The notes beneath the pieces were generated by a model that did no database searches, was not told the DNA's origin, and saw only the letters and a program-made list of their open reading frames with translations. From a virus, in the IMG/VR virus record IMGVR_UViG_3300036715_001368, positions 62,001 through 126,000 of that record: DNA of 64,000 nucleotides, one strand, 5' to 3'. Made by a program: the position numbers and the translations under genes. Every line of letters begins with the position of its first letter. Position 1 is the stretch's first letter. This document shows positions 23,251-31,114 of the stretch, one piece after another.

Positions 23251-24397
23251 GGAGGTCATCCGGCGCGTCAGGTCCGAAACAGACCTGGTGGAGTTGATTA
23301 GCCTGAGCGTGCGACTTCGTCGCGCGGGGCAGAACTTTGTCGGGTTGTGTCCGTTCCATCAGGAGAAGTCGCCCAGTTTCAACGTCAGCAAGAAGAAGAA
23401 TTTCTACCATTGCTACGGATGCAAAGAGAGTGGAGATGCCATCGACTGGGTGATCCATCAGGAAGACGCGTCCTTCAAAGATGCGGTCCTTATGCTCGCC
23501 AAGGATCTCGGGATCGACGTTCAGGGAGGCATCGAAGGCGAGTGGAACTGGACGCTGAAGGATCCGCCGCCGCCGCCACCACGACCTCTGCTTCACACGT
23601 GGCCAGAGTCATCGATCGCTCGGTTCGCCAACAGGATGCCAAAGTACATGATCGAACGCGGCATCATGATCGACACGGCGAAGGCGTACGAGATCGGGTA
23701 CGACCGAGAGGAGAAGAGGGCCACCTTTCCTGTTCGAAAGCCGACCGGTGAGCTGGTGGGCATGTCCGGACGCTCCACCATCGGCGCCAAGCTGAAGTAC
23801 ATGCACTACCGAATCGACCAGCAGGAGTGGCGCGCGATCGCTCGAATTCCACGCCACCTCTACGACTCGATGGACGAAGACGAGATCGAGGCAAGGTTCG
23901 CTCGGTGGCCAAAAGCTCGCACGCTGTACGGCGCCCACGTAGTCGCTTCGCAAGCGCTTGCGCCAGCAGGCGGATGGAGAGACGGCAACCTGTACCTGGT
24001 AGAGGGGCACATTGACGTGCACGCCTTCTATCAGCGTCGACTACGTGCAGTGGCGTCCATGGGCTCGTCAGTCAGTGCGGAGCAAGGAGACATGCTTGCC
24101 GAGCTCGTTCCTGTTCGTGGCAACCTCGTCATATGCCCCGACCCGGACATGCTCTACAAGAAGCCGAGAGGAAGCGAAAAGACACTGTTCGAACTGTACG
24201 TGCTGAACATCAAGGAGGTGATCTACGAGCGACACCCCATCTGGCACTTGCTCTTGCCGGGCATCCGTGTTCCAGAGGGGCGTGACGTAGCGATGATGAT
24301 GGACGAAGAGTTGGACGCCTGTGTTAGGGTTGATCCAGCAAACGTCAACGATGACGAGTTCGAGACCGCGTACGCAAAGCTGACGCGGCTCGCCTAG
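23234..24397 (+). CDS. dnaG: DnaG-type primase (zinc finger plus TOPRIM)
   Basis: Residues of about 38-63 form the CHC2 zinc finger (CPFHQEKSPSF then YHCYGCKESGD). A six-proline linker follows, then the primase core and the TOPRIM motif LYLVEGHIDVHAF with its Glu-Gly and Asp, and a second acidic patch CPDPD. At 387 residues it is shorter than bacterial DnaG (about 580) and lacks the helicase-binding C-terminal domain. It should make RNA primers at the phage fork with the DnaB-like helicase upstream. The codons A-S-Q-A-L-A-P carry a perfect 14-base palindrome. Confidence 0.9.
   Translation: MARIPEEVIRRVRSETDLVELISLSVRLRRAGQNFVGLCPFHQEKSPSFNVSKKKNFYHCYGCKESGDAIDWVIHQEDASFKDAVLMLAKDLGIDVQGGIEGEWNWTLKDPPPPPPRPLLHTWPESSIARFANRMPKYMIERGIMIDTAKAYEIGYDREEKRATFPVRKPTGELVGMSGRSTIGAKLKYMHYRIDQQEWRAIARIPRHLYDSMDEDEIEARFARWPKARTLYGAHVVASQALAPAGGWRDGNLYLVEGHIDVHAFYQRRLRAVASMGSSVSAEQGDMLAELVPVRGNLVICPDPDMLYKKPRGSEKTLFELYVLNIKEVIYERHPIWHLLLPGIRVPEGRDVAMMMDEELDACVRVDPANVNDDEFETAYAKLTRLA
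23949..23962. repeat. 14-bp palindrome CGCAAGCGCTTGCG, perfect copy
   Basis: Within the primase gene, 29 bases before a GTACCNGGTAC-type site; the two motif families lie close together here. Confidence 0.8.
23992..24002. repeat. GTACCNGGTAC-type site (one mismatch)
   Basis: GTACCTGGTAG, within the primase TOPRIM region. Confidence 0.4.
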
Positions 24398-24431
24398 GGG
24401 ACGAACCCCACCACCACATGGAGAAGAAGAA

Positions 24432-25304
24432 ATGGCAGACACGAACGATACGGAAGCGGATTGGTTCCAGGACACCTCGCCTGAGACGATCAAGAAGGAG
24501 CGCGAGGATCGCTCTTCGTCATTCGCCAGGAAGAACCAGCGCCGCGTTTGGCTTCCGCCTCCTGGGCCACGCGGCCCCGGCGGTGAGTTCGAGGGGGTGT
24601 TCCTCGACGACAATCCGCGTGCGATCCACGAGCACAGCTTGTTCTTGAACGGTTCCCGCAAGGGGAACTGGTTCACGTGCATCAAGAAGCTCGACAACCG
24701 CGACAAGCCTGCGCTCAAGCCATTCTGGGGCGGATGTCCGCTCTGCCAGAGCGGTGACGAGGCGTACTACATCGCGTTCCTCACGGTCCTCGACACCACC
24801 GGCTTCGTCATCTCAAGAGGCAAGGATCGCGGTAAGGAGGTGAAGAACTTCCGGAAGCTGCTCCCGCTCAAGCTCGACGGCGTCGAGTGGCTGAACAAGG
24901 AGAAGAAGATCCGCAAGAGCCTCATCGGCGCGAAGTACCACTTCTCGCGCACGAAGAAGCAGCAGGCGGTCTACGGCGAGGCGTCGTACATGGACAAGGT
25001 CGACCTCAATGCCGACGAGTTCAAGTACACGTCCGATAAGGACGGGAAGGTCTACGAGCCGACTCCGTACGAGTACGGCAAGATTCTCGCTCCGCTCAGC
25101 CGCAACGAGCTTCTCTCGATCGTTCAGCAGATGAAGCAGCAGTCGGAAGCGGAGAAGCACGGCGCCAGACCGAAGGGCGGCGCTCCCGTCGACGAAGAAG
25201 AGGGATACGCCAACGGCGCCGACGACGAAATCCCGTTTGCCTTGAATGGAGACGTTGTCAGCTACAGGCACGAGCGCCGAAAGGGATTGGCTTTCAAGTT
25301 CTAG
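24432..25304 (+). CDS. Putative single-stranded DNA-binding protein with zinc site (gp32-like)
   Basis: The 290-residue protein has a basic N-terminus (FARKNQRRVWLPPPG), an aromatic-rich core with WGGCPLCQSGDEAYYIAFLT and an upstream Cys (WFTCIKKL) that could bind zinc, and an acidic region with DDEIPF about 25 residues from the end. Size, position after helicase and primase, and domain layout suggest a T4 gp32-like protein, but the sequence match is general. A separate OB-fold SSB is at 35680. Confidence 0.5.
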   Translation: MADTNDTEADWFQDTSPETIKKEREDRSSSFARKNQRRVWLPPPGPRGPGGEFEGVFLDDNPRAIHEHSLFLNGSRKGNWFTCIKKLDNRDKPALKPFWGGCPLCQSGDEAYYIAFLTVLDTTGFVISRGKDRGKEVKNFRKLLPLKLDGVEWLNKEKKIRKSLIGAKYHFSRTKKQQAVYGEASYMDKVDLNADEFKYTSDKDGKVYEPTPYEYGKILAPLSRNELLSIVQQMKQQSEAEKHGARPKGGAPVDEEEGYANGADDEIPFALNGDVVSYRHERRKGLAFKF

Positions 25305-25331
25305 GACATGAAGGTCTGTTTCAATTGACTT

Positions 25332-25384
25332 GAACAACGACCCGGCTCCAGCCTCCTGAAGATTCAGGGGCCGGGCCGTTGTTC
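25332..25384 (+). terminator. Long hairpin, probable terminator
   Basis: GAACAACG pairs with CGTTGTTC, and CCCGGCTCC with GGGGCCGGG inside it, giving about 17 paired bases with one mismatch. There is no long T tract. It fills the spacer between the SSB-like gene and the helicase start at 25403 and could terminate or attenuate transcription. Confidence 0.55.
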
Positions 25385-25402
25385 ACCTACGAAGAGCCAC
25401 AC

Positions 25403-27769
25403 ATGCCCAAAGTCTACGTCAGCGGCCTCGCTTGGCTGGACGTCAGCAGTTATGACTTGACGCGCATCGCGTCTGTCAAAGCTGCCTGCACGCTCAATCC
25501 ACGAAGGACCAGCAAGCATCAGACAGAGAAAGATCTCGAACCCATCGAGCTGTTTCAGCAGAGGGAGAGCCTGCTCGGAGTTCCGCGCGAGTACTTCATG
25601 AAGCACCGTACGATGGACCACGAACCGGTGTACCGGGTAACCCCTGGTCGCAAGTGGGCGAAGCAGTACGCGAGCGCCTTCACTCTACGAGACGACCAGC
25701 CTGATGCGGTCGAAGCTGTCATGCTCAGAATGACAGAGCCTTTTGGTGGAGCCGTGGTTCAGGCTCCAACCGGATGGGGGAAGTGTCTAGGGATTGGTAC
25801 GCCGGTTCTCAGATACGACGGAAAGATTGTCTTGGTAGAGACGCTGAAGGTTGGCGATCTTCTGATGGGGCCAGACAGTAGGCCAAGGAAGATCTTGTCG
25901 ACGTGCCGCGATCACGGACCGCTCTATCGGATCGTTCCGACAAAGGGTGGAGATCCGTGGGTATGCAATGACGTCCATGTGCTGACGCTCGTTCACACGG
26001 AGGACGGCAGGATCGTTGATGTACCGCTCAACGAGTACCTACGGAAAAGTGCGAACTGGAAGCGGGTCTACAAGCAGTTCGCACCAGAGAACGGTGTCGA
26101 ATTTGTTCCGAGGAAAGATCCGGAGGTCGATCCGTACTTCCTTGGAGTCTGGTTCGGTGACGGCACCAAGAGCCTGAAGGCCGTGTCGGTGACGACCATG
26201 GATGCGGAGATCGTGCAGATGCTACGAGACGTAGCTGCGTCGTACCGACTCAAGGTTCGGAAGGAAGATAATGACGGCACCAAGTGCCCGACCTACTTTC
26301 TGACCCACAACGGTCGAGTAAAAAATGACTGGAACGAACTGCTGAAGAGGATGAGGCACATCCTTGGAAAGGATGTCCGGATCCCGGACTCGATCCGATT
26401 CGGATCGAAGAAGATGAGAAGCGAGTTCCTTGCTGGATTCATCGACTCCGATGGGCACAACAACGATGGCTGTTACGAGATTGCGCAGAAGAGAAAGGAT
26501 TACGCAGAAGCCATCATGTTCATCGCAAGGTCTCTTGGGTTCTTTGCCCGAATGAGGCCGAAAGTTGTCAATGGAACGACGTACTGGAGGATTCATCTGC
26601 ACGGAGACTTCAGAAAAATTCCGATTCGGATCCCAAGGAAGATCCATAGTGGCAAGCTCCGGCACGGAGTTGAAGGTGGAACCAGGAACAAGCTCGCAAC
26701 GAGGACCGGCTTCACGGTCGAACCGTTGGACGACGGAGAGTACTTCGGGTTCGAGCTGGACGGTGACGGACGGTTCCTGATGGGTAACTTCGTGGTTACT
26801 CACAACACCGTCTTCGCGGTCGAGGTAGCTCGGCGCCTCGGGGTGTTTACCGCGGTGCTTGTGGAGAAGGAGAAGCTCAGAGATCAGTGGATCGAGCGCA
26901 TCAAGCAGCAGATCCCAGGGATCCGGGTTGGCATCCTTCAAGAGAACAGATGTGACATGGACTCGGATGTCATCGTCTGCATGCTGGACTCGATGACAGG
27001 TCGCGAACACAAAGACCTGTACGAACAAGTTGGCTTCGTCATCGCTGACGAAGTGCATCACATGGGTGCTCGTACAAGAGCGCCGATCCTCGCGCGGTTC
27101 TCGGGTCCATGGAGACTCGGGCTCAGCGCAAAGCCAAGCCGCATCGACGGGTGCGAAAGGGCGTTCTACGACAACATCGGACCCAAGGCATACATCGCTA
27201 GTGTCCGCCGTCTCACCGCCCGCGTCTTCTTCAGGAAGACGTACTGGCGTCCGATTACGACACGAGACTTCAACCCGGAGAAGGTTAGCGACCAGACGCT
27301 TCTGAACATCATGTGCGCAAGCGTCCCACGCAATGAGCTGATCGTCTCTGACTTGATCAAGGCCGTTATCGCTGGGCGCAAGGTCATCGTGTTCAGTGCG
27401 CGCAGGAAGCACCTGGACACGTTGCGAGACATGTTTGCCAGGCAGAGGCCAGCAGGGAAGACGGACGGCTTCCTGAGGGGTGGCATGTCAAAGAAAGACC
27501 TTCAGCGCACCGATCGGTGTGATGTGCTCTGGGCCACGTACGAGTTCGCAAAGGAGGCGTACGACAACCCGGACATAGACACCGTGTTACTCGCCACGCC
27601 TGTTTCCGATCCAGAGCAGCCGGTCGGTCGTGGCACCAGGTGGAAGCCAGACAAGAAAGAACCGTACGTGCTCGATTACGTGGACAGCGGACCCACGATC
27701 TTCGAGAAGCGACACGACCGACGCAAGTCGGTCTACAAGGCGATCAAAGCATCCATCGGCAAAGACTGA
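25403..27769 (+). CDS. XPB/UvsW-like DNA helicase interrupted by an intein
   Basis: The spliced protein would be about 447 residues. Motif I APTGWGK/T is split by the intein after Lys; motif II is IADEVHH (DEVH), motif III-like GLSAKPSR, and the C-terminal RecA domain has VIVFSARRKHL and PVGRGTRW as motif VI. N-terminal residues precede the Q-like LRDDQPDAV. This matches superfamily 2 helicases of the XPB/UvsW branch, which remodel recombination intermediates. The ATG at 25403 is chosen over a TTG at 25379 that would start inside the hairpin. Without intein removal the ATPase would be inactive, so splicing is essential. Confidence 0.88.
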   Translation: MPKVYVSGLAWLDVSSYDLTRIASVKAACTLNPRRTSKHQTEKDLEPIELFQQRESLLGVPREYFMKHRTMDHEPVYRVTPGRKWAKQYASAFTLRDDQPDAVEAVMLRMTEPFGGAVVQAPTGWGKCLGIGTPVLRYDGKIVLVETLKVGDLLMGPDSRPRKILSTCRDHGPLYRIVPTKGGDPWVCNDVHVLTLVHTEDGRIVDVPLNEYLRKSANWKRVYKQFAPENGVEFVPRKDPEVDPYFLGVWFGDGTKSLKAVSVTTMDAEIVQMLRDVAASYRLKVRKEDNDGTKCPTYFLTHNGRVKNDWNELLKRMRHILGKDVRIPDSIRFGSKKMRSEFLAGFIDSDGHNNDGCYEIAQKRKDYAEAIMFIARSLGFFARMRPKVVNGTTYWRIHLHGDFRKIPIRIPRKIHSGKLRHGVEGGTRNKLATRTGFTVEPLDDGEYFGFELDGDGRFLMGNFVVTHNTVFAVEVARRLGVFTAVLVEKEKLRDQWIERIKQQIPGIRVGILQENRCDMDSDVIVCMLDSMTGREHKDLYEQVGFVIADEVHHMGARTRAPILARFSGPWRLGLSAKPSRIDGCERAFYDNIGPKAYIASVRRLTARVFFRKTYWRPITTRDFNPEKVSDQTLLNIMCASVPRNELIVSDLIKAVIAGRKVIVFSARRKHLDTLRDMFARQRPAGKTDGFLRGGMSKKDLQRTDRCDVLWATYEFAKEAYDNPDIDTVLLATPVSDPEQPVGRGTRWKPDKKEPYVLDYVDSGPTIFEKRHDRRKSVYKAIKASIGKD
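25630..25640. repeat. GTACCNGGTAC-type site (one mismatch)
   Basis: GTACCGGGTAA, in the N-terminal part of the helicase gene. Confidence 0.45.
25784..26806 (+). mobile_element. Intein with LAGLIDADG endonuclease, inserted in Walker A
   Basis: The 341-residue insert (residues 128-468) begins with Cys1 (CLGIGTPVLRYDG), has a block-B-like region around DVHVLTL, and ends GNFVVTHN, with extein Thr at +1. Two endonuclease helices, LGVWFGDGT and LAGFIDSDGH, form a monomeric LAGLIDADG domain. Codon use is somewhat different from the flanks. The insertion point, between Lys and Thr of GxGK/T, is a well-known intein site in ATPases. All splicing residues appear present, so the intein is probably active. 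Confidence 0.93.
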
Positions 27770-27784
27770 ACAAGGAGCCCGGAC

Positions 27785-28426
27785 ATGGCGACGACGAGAA
27801 AGAAAGCGACACCAGTTTCGCAATCAGAGCCGGAGGAGATGCCCATCGAGTCGAGAGACATGTTGCCTCGCAATCCGGATGGAAGGATCAACAACTGCGC
27901 AATCGCTTGCGTGACAATCGAGAGCGAGTGCCAGATGTGCAAGGGTATCTGCCCAGACAAGCAGAAGTTCGAATCGGGTGGAGCGTTTTCGACAACACCG
28001 ATCATAGGTCGTCGGACCGAAGAGTCCGGGTCCGACATCGAAGCTGATGGTGAACGCGTCATCGTTCAAGAGCAAAGCGTCACGCAGGAGGTCGCCAACG
28101 GTGACGTGAAGCGCGGAACAGTCGTCGTGCGTAGTCAGCTCGACAAGCTGGATCCCACTTTCAGGTCACGAGAGATCGAGGTAGAGGCGTTCGTCACACA
28201 GCCCGCGATTGTCTCGAGATCGTTCGAGGCTGTCATTCTCGGGGTCGATGGATACCCTAGGGGCAAGACCAGCGTCTTCGTCTCATGGCCTTGCTATCGA
28301 GAAGAGTTCCAGGATGCGATGACTCTCGTGAGGAAGGTCGCGAAAGAGGAGCTACGCGTCGAGCTTGCCTCCGCCAAGGAGAAGCTCGACCGCGTTAAGT
28401 CGAAACCGAACAGCGGTCGCCTGTAG
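27785..28426 (+). CDS. Hypothetical protein with N-terminal Cys cluster, 213 aa
   Basis: Residues of about 38-57 include NNCAIACVTIESECQMCKGI with a further Cys, so five cysteines could hold a metal. The C-terminal half is alpha/beta and ends in a basic helix. Located between helicase and RecA; no family is recognised. A near-palindrome of the 14-base type lies in its Cys region. Confidence 0.65.
   Translation: MATTRKKATPVSQSEPEEMPIESRDMLPRNPDGRINNCAIACVTIESECQMCKGICPDKQKFESGGAFSTTPIIGRRTEESGSDIEADGERVIVQEQSVTQEVANGDVKRGTVVVRSQLDKLDPTFRSREIEVEAFVTQPAIVSRSFEAVILGVDGYPRGKTSVFVSWPCYREEFQDAMTLVRKVAKEELRVELASAKEKLDRVKSKPNSGRL
27898..27911. repeat. 14-bp palindrome variant CGCAATCGCTTGCG
   Basis: One mismatch from CGCAAGCGCTTGCG, within the preceding gene. 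Confidence 0.5.
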
Positions 28427-28444
28427 GCGAAGGAGACAGACAAG

Positions 28445-29953
28445 ATGGCTTTGATTCCGAGGGCGGACAGTCAAGACGTAGAGAAGACAGCGGCAGACGC
28501 GGAGAAGAAGCGAAGACTCAACGAAGCTGTGCGAAAAGCGCAGGACGCCAAGGCGATCAAGAACCTTGCGGAACGCAAGAAGGGCGTCGACATCGTCGTC
28601 GACAAGATGCAGAAGGACTACGGGAAGGGTGCGCTCACGTTGATGAGCGATCACGCGCTCGACATCCCTCGCATCTCGACCGGCCTGCTCTCGATGGATG
28701 TGCACACGGGCGGAGGCGTACCGAAGGGCCGCATCACCGAGTTCTTCGGACCCGAAGAGAGCGGAAAGACAACGCGCATGGCTGCCACCATCGCGCAAGC
28801 CCAGCGAACCTGCGTTCACTGCGGCAAGCGTGGGCGCTTCATAGTTTATGGCACGGTGAAGGTGCCGCTGCCTGGTGACATGAGCCTGGAGGTGCCGAAC
28901 CACGTTCTCGTCGAATGTCCGTGCGGCAACCCGCGTCAGTTCATGGCTGCGCACTTCGACATCGAGGGTTCGTACGATCCAGTCTGGTTCATGGCCCAGG
29001 GCGTTTGGCTAGAGCACTGCTTCCTGTCTCGCCCCATCGTTCTCGAAGAAGCGGTGGACGTCGTGCAGGGCGTGCTCGAGTCCGGGAAGTTCGACATGGT
29101 GTCGTTCGACTCGGTGGCCCAGGGAACGTCGAAGCAAGAGGTGGAGAAGTCGGCGGCCGACGCCACCGTTGGCCTTGCGGCCCGTCTCTACAACAGCGCC
29201 ATGCGTCGATGGCAGGTCATGCAGAACCAGACCTATCGCCGCGCGTTCGACAAGGGTGACATGGTCGCCGTGAACTGCATTCCGACCATTCTGCTCATCA
29301 ATCAGGTGCGCATGAAGGTCGGTGGCTACGGCAATCCTGAGACGACTCCAGGAGGAAACGGGATCCGCTTCTCTGCATCGCTTCGCATTCGATTCCAGGG
29401 TGCAGAGGCCGCAAAAGAGGGCGGAGGTGACGCAAGCAAGGGAATCAGCGTTGGCGAGAAGCAGACCGGCGGCTACCTGAAGACGCACGTGATGAAGTTC
29501 AAGATCGCGAAGTCGAAGGTCAGTCCGAAGGGCTACGGCGGCGAATACCTGCTCGTTCAGGAAGACACGCCATTCTACAGGCTCGGCGAGATCGACCAGT
29601 CCAACGATCTTGTCGAGTTCGGCCTCAAGTCTGGTGTCATCTACGGTGAGCCGAACTCGTATCGGATAGAGGGGGTCGTCGAAGACCCGAAGAACGTGTC
29701 GAAGAAGGAGTTGGACAAGCTCGAAGGCGTACTCCCGCTGAAGCGATTCCGCGGCAAGAGTGAGATGGAGCTGTTCATGTCGGAGAATCGCGACGAGGCC
29801 CGACGCATCTACGATCTCATTGTCTTCAAGATGACTGGCACGTCCTACGACGGAACGCTCGGCGGACCCGTCCCGTCGAACGTTGTGGAGGATGACGTCG
29901 AGTCTGATGGAGACGAAGACGAAGAGAAGGACGAAGCGTCCGACGACGAGTAA
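28445..29953 (+). CDS. recA: RecA-family recombinase with a cysteine-rich insertion
   Basis: The RecA core is clear: DYGKGALTLMSD, Walker A GPEESGKT (residues 102-109), FDIEGSYDPVWFMAQGV matching the DAEHALDP segment, Walker B MVSFDSVAQ (about 218-226), and ILLINQVRMKVG plus NGIRFSASLRI in the later core. Between Walker A and the DAE segment lies an extra stretch of about 45 residues with CVHC (123-126) and CPC (158-160), likely a zinc knuckle. At 502 residues it exceeds bacterial RecA (about 350). The C-terminus is strongly acidic, as in RecA. It would carry out strand exchange in phage recombination and repair. Confidence 0.88.
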   Translation: MALIPRADSQDVEKTAADAEKKRRLNEAVRKAQDAKAIKNLAERKKGVDIVVDKMQKDYGKGALTLMSDHALDIPRISTGLLSMDVHTGGGVPKGRITEFFGPEESGKTTRMAATIAQAQRTCVHCGKRGRFIVYGTVKVPLPGDMSLEVPNHVLVECPCGNPRQFMAAHFDIEGSYDPVWFMAQGVWLEHCFLSRPIVLEEAVDVVQGVLESGKFDMVSFDSVAQGTSKQEVEKSAADATVGLAARLYNSAMRRWQVMQNQTYRRAFDKGDMVAVNCIPTILLINQVRMKVGGYGNPETTPGGNGIRFSASLRIRFQGAEAAKEGGGDASKGISVGEKQTGGYLKTHVMKFKIAKSKVSPKGYGGEYLLVQEDTPFYRLGEIDQSNDLVEFGLKSGVIYGEPNSYRIEGVVEDPKNVSKKELDKLEGVLPLKRFRGKSEMELFMSENRDEARRIYDLIVFKMTGTSYDGTLGGPVPSNVVEDDVESDGDEDEEKDEASDDE

Positions 29954-29963
29954 GGAGGTCGAC

Positions 29964-30290
29964 ATGGTCGATATAGAAAAGCAGAAGCCGAAGACGATAG
30001 ACATTCGTCTCCTGTTTGTTGGTCGTGCAGAGCTTTCTGATGGAAAGCTCGGGCGGAAGTACTACCGAGTACCGGATGGCCGGAAGGATGCTCCGCGCCA
30101 GAGCTTCAACAACAACATGGTGTCCGTGTACTCGAAGCAGGTTGGTCGAAGACGGCCTGGAAATTACGTCATCGAGAGGCTGGAGCCGCTACGTAATGCG
30201 TACTGGAACCTCGAAGGCAGAGCCCGCGCCGCGTTTCTGGCACGCGTCGTTGCAAGCATCACCAGCCATTCGTCGTTGAAGAAGAAATGA
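29964..30290 (+). CDS. Hypothetical protein, 108 aa
   Basis: A textbook TAAGGAGGTCGAC leader precedes the ATG, suggesting high expression. Beta N-terminus (TIDIRLLFVGRAELSD), then a basic helical end. No family is recognised. ATGA overlap with the nuclease gene. Confidence 0.65.
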   Translation: MVDIEKQKPKTIDIRLLFVGRAELSDGKLGRKYYRVPDGRKDAPRQSFNNNMVSVYSKQVGRRRPGNYVIERLEPLRNAYWNLEGRARAAFLARVVASITSHSSLKKK

Positions 30291-30688
30291 AGTACGAGGT
30301 TAGATCGATCGCACTTCGTACCGACAAAGCTCCTAAGCTCCGCAAGCAAAAGAAGCGAGCCATGGCGATGGAGAAGAAAACGGCCGAGACGTTCGGCGGT
30401 CGGCGTCAGCCCAGGTCTGGAGGAGGTATGTTCAACAAGGGCGACGTGAAGTGCCCGAGCGTCCTCTTCGACGACAAGTACACCGATCAGAAGAGCTACT
30501 CGCTCACGCAGAAGGACGTCGCCAAGTTGTGCTCGGAGGCGATGCAGGAGAGAAACAGAAACCCAGCCTTCAAGATTCGGTTCGACAGTCCGATCGAAGG
30601 GATGGAGATGTTTCCAAAGGAGTGGGTCGTCATCCCTGCCTCGTTCTTCAAGGAGCTGATGGCAGCATTCGAGAAGCGCGATGAGTGA
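30287..30688 (+). CDS. PD-(D/E)XK nuclease, Holliday-junction-resolvase-like
   Basis: The core GGRRQPRSGGGMFNKGDV with Asp53, then VLFDDKYTDQKSYSL with Asp62-x-Lys64, matches the layout of Hjc/VRR-type junction nucleases, where KGDV supplies the first acid and DxK the rest. At 133 residues it is the right size. It lies three genes downstream of the helicase and two after RecA, and a RuvC-like resolvase is at 35150, so two junction-cleaving activities may coexist. Confidence 0.6.
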   Translation: MKYEVRSIALRTDKAPKLRKQKKRAMAMEKKTAETFGGRRQPRSGGGMFNKGDVKCPSVLFDDKYTDQKSYSLTQKDVAKLCSEAMQERNRNPAFKIRFDSPIEGMEMFPKEWVVIPASFFKELMAAFEKRDE

Positions 30689-31109
30689 AGACGAGATCGA
30701 GTCGCTCATCGACAAGATCCTCGTCGAGTGGGACAGGAAGTCGAAGCGCTGGGGTCGTGAGGTCGTTCATGGAACACTGATCGACGACGAGAAAGCACCA
30801 GGGGGATTCAGGGATCCGTTCGAAGAGCTGAACGAGAAGCACCACGGGATCATCGACGAGTGGTTGAGGGCTGCCTGTATGGAGCTCACCAAGAAGAAGG
30901 TGGAGGATCCCATGTCGAGGATCTGCACCAGAATGCTGAACACGAACAAGCCGCAGAACAGTCCAGGAGGAAACCTGGCCATGCACCTCATCACGGTGAG
31001 GGCCATGCGCAGCGTCCACTGGATGAAGCGGTTCAAGGAGAAGGACTGGGACTTCGAGATCGCGAAGACAGAGCTGATAGCTCGTGGAATCATGAAGAAG
31101 AGAGGGTAG
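30681..31109 (+). CDS. Helical hypothetical protein, 142 aa
   Basis: It overlaps the nuclease gene by 8 bases. Almost entirely helical and charged; EEWLRAACMELTKKK-like segments suggest protein-protein contacts. No known family. Confidence 0.6.
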   Translation: MSEDEIESLIDKILVEWDRKSKRWGREVVHGTLIDDEKAPGGFRDPFEELNEKHHGIIDEWLRAACMELTKKKVEDPMSRICTRMLNTNKPQNSPGGNLAMHLITVRAMRSVHWMKRFKEKDWDFEIAKTELIARGIMKKRG

Positions 31110-31114
31110 AGACG

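Noticed and set aside
26222-27412. 396-codon open frame on the minus strand
   Set aside because: It lies opposite the helicase and intein, whose motifs are unmistakable; no recognisable domain.
29009-30004. 331-codon open frame on the minus strand
   Set aside because: Antisense to the RecA gene; no motif and no plausible start context.
30860-31114. 85-residue N-terminal extension of the DUF932-like protein
   Set aside because: It overlaps the previous gene almost completely; the ATG at 31115 has its own leader, and the extension looks like out-of-frame sequence.
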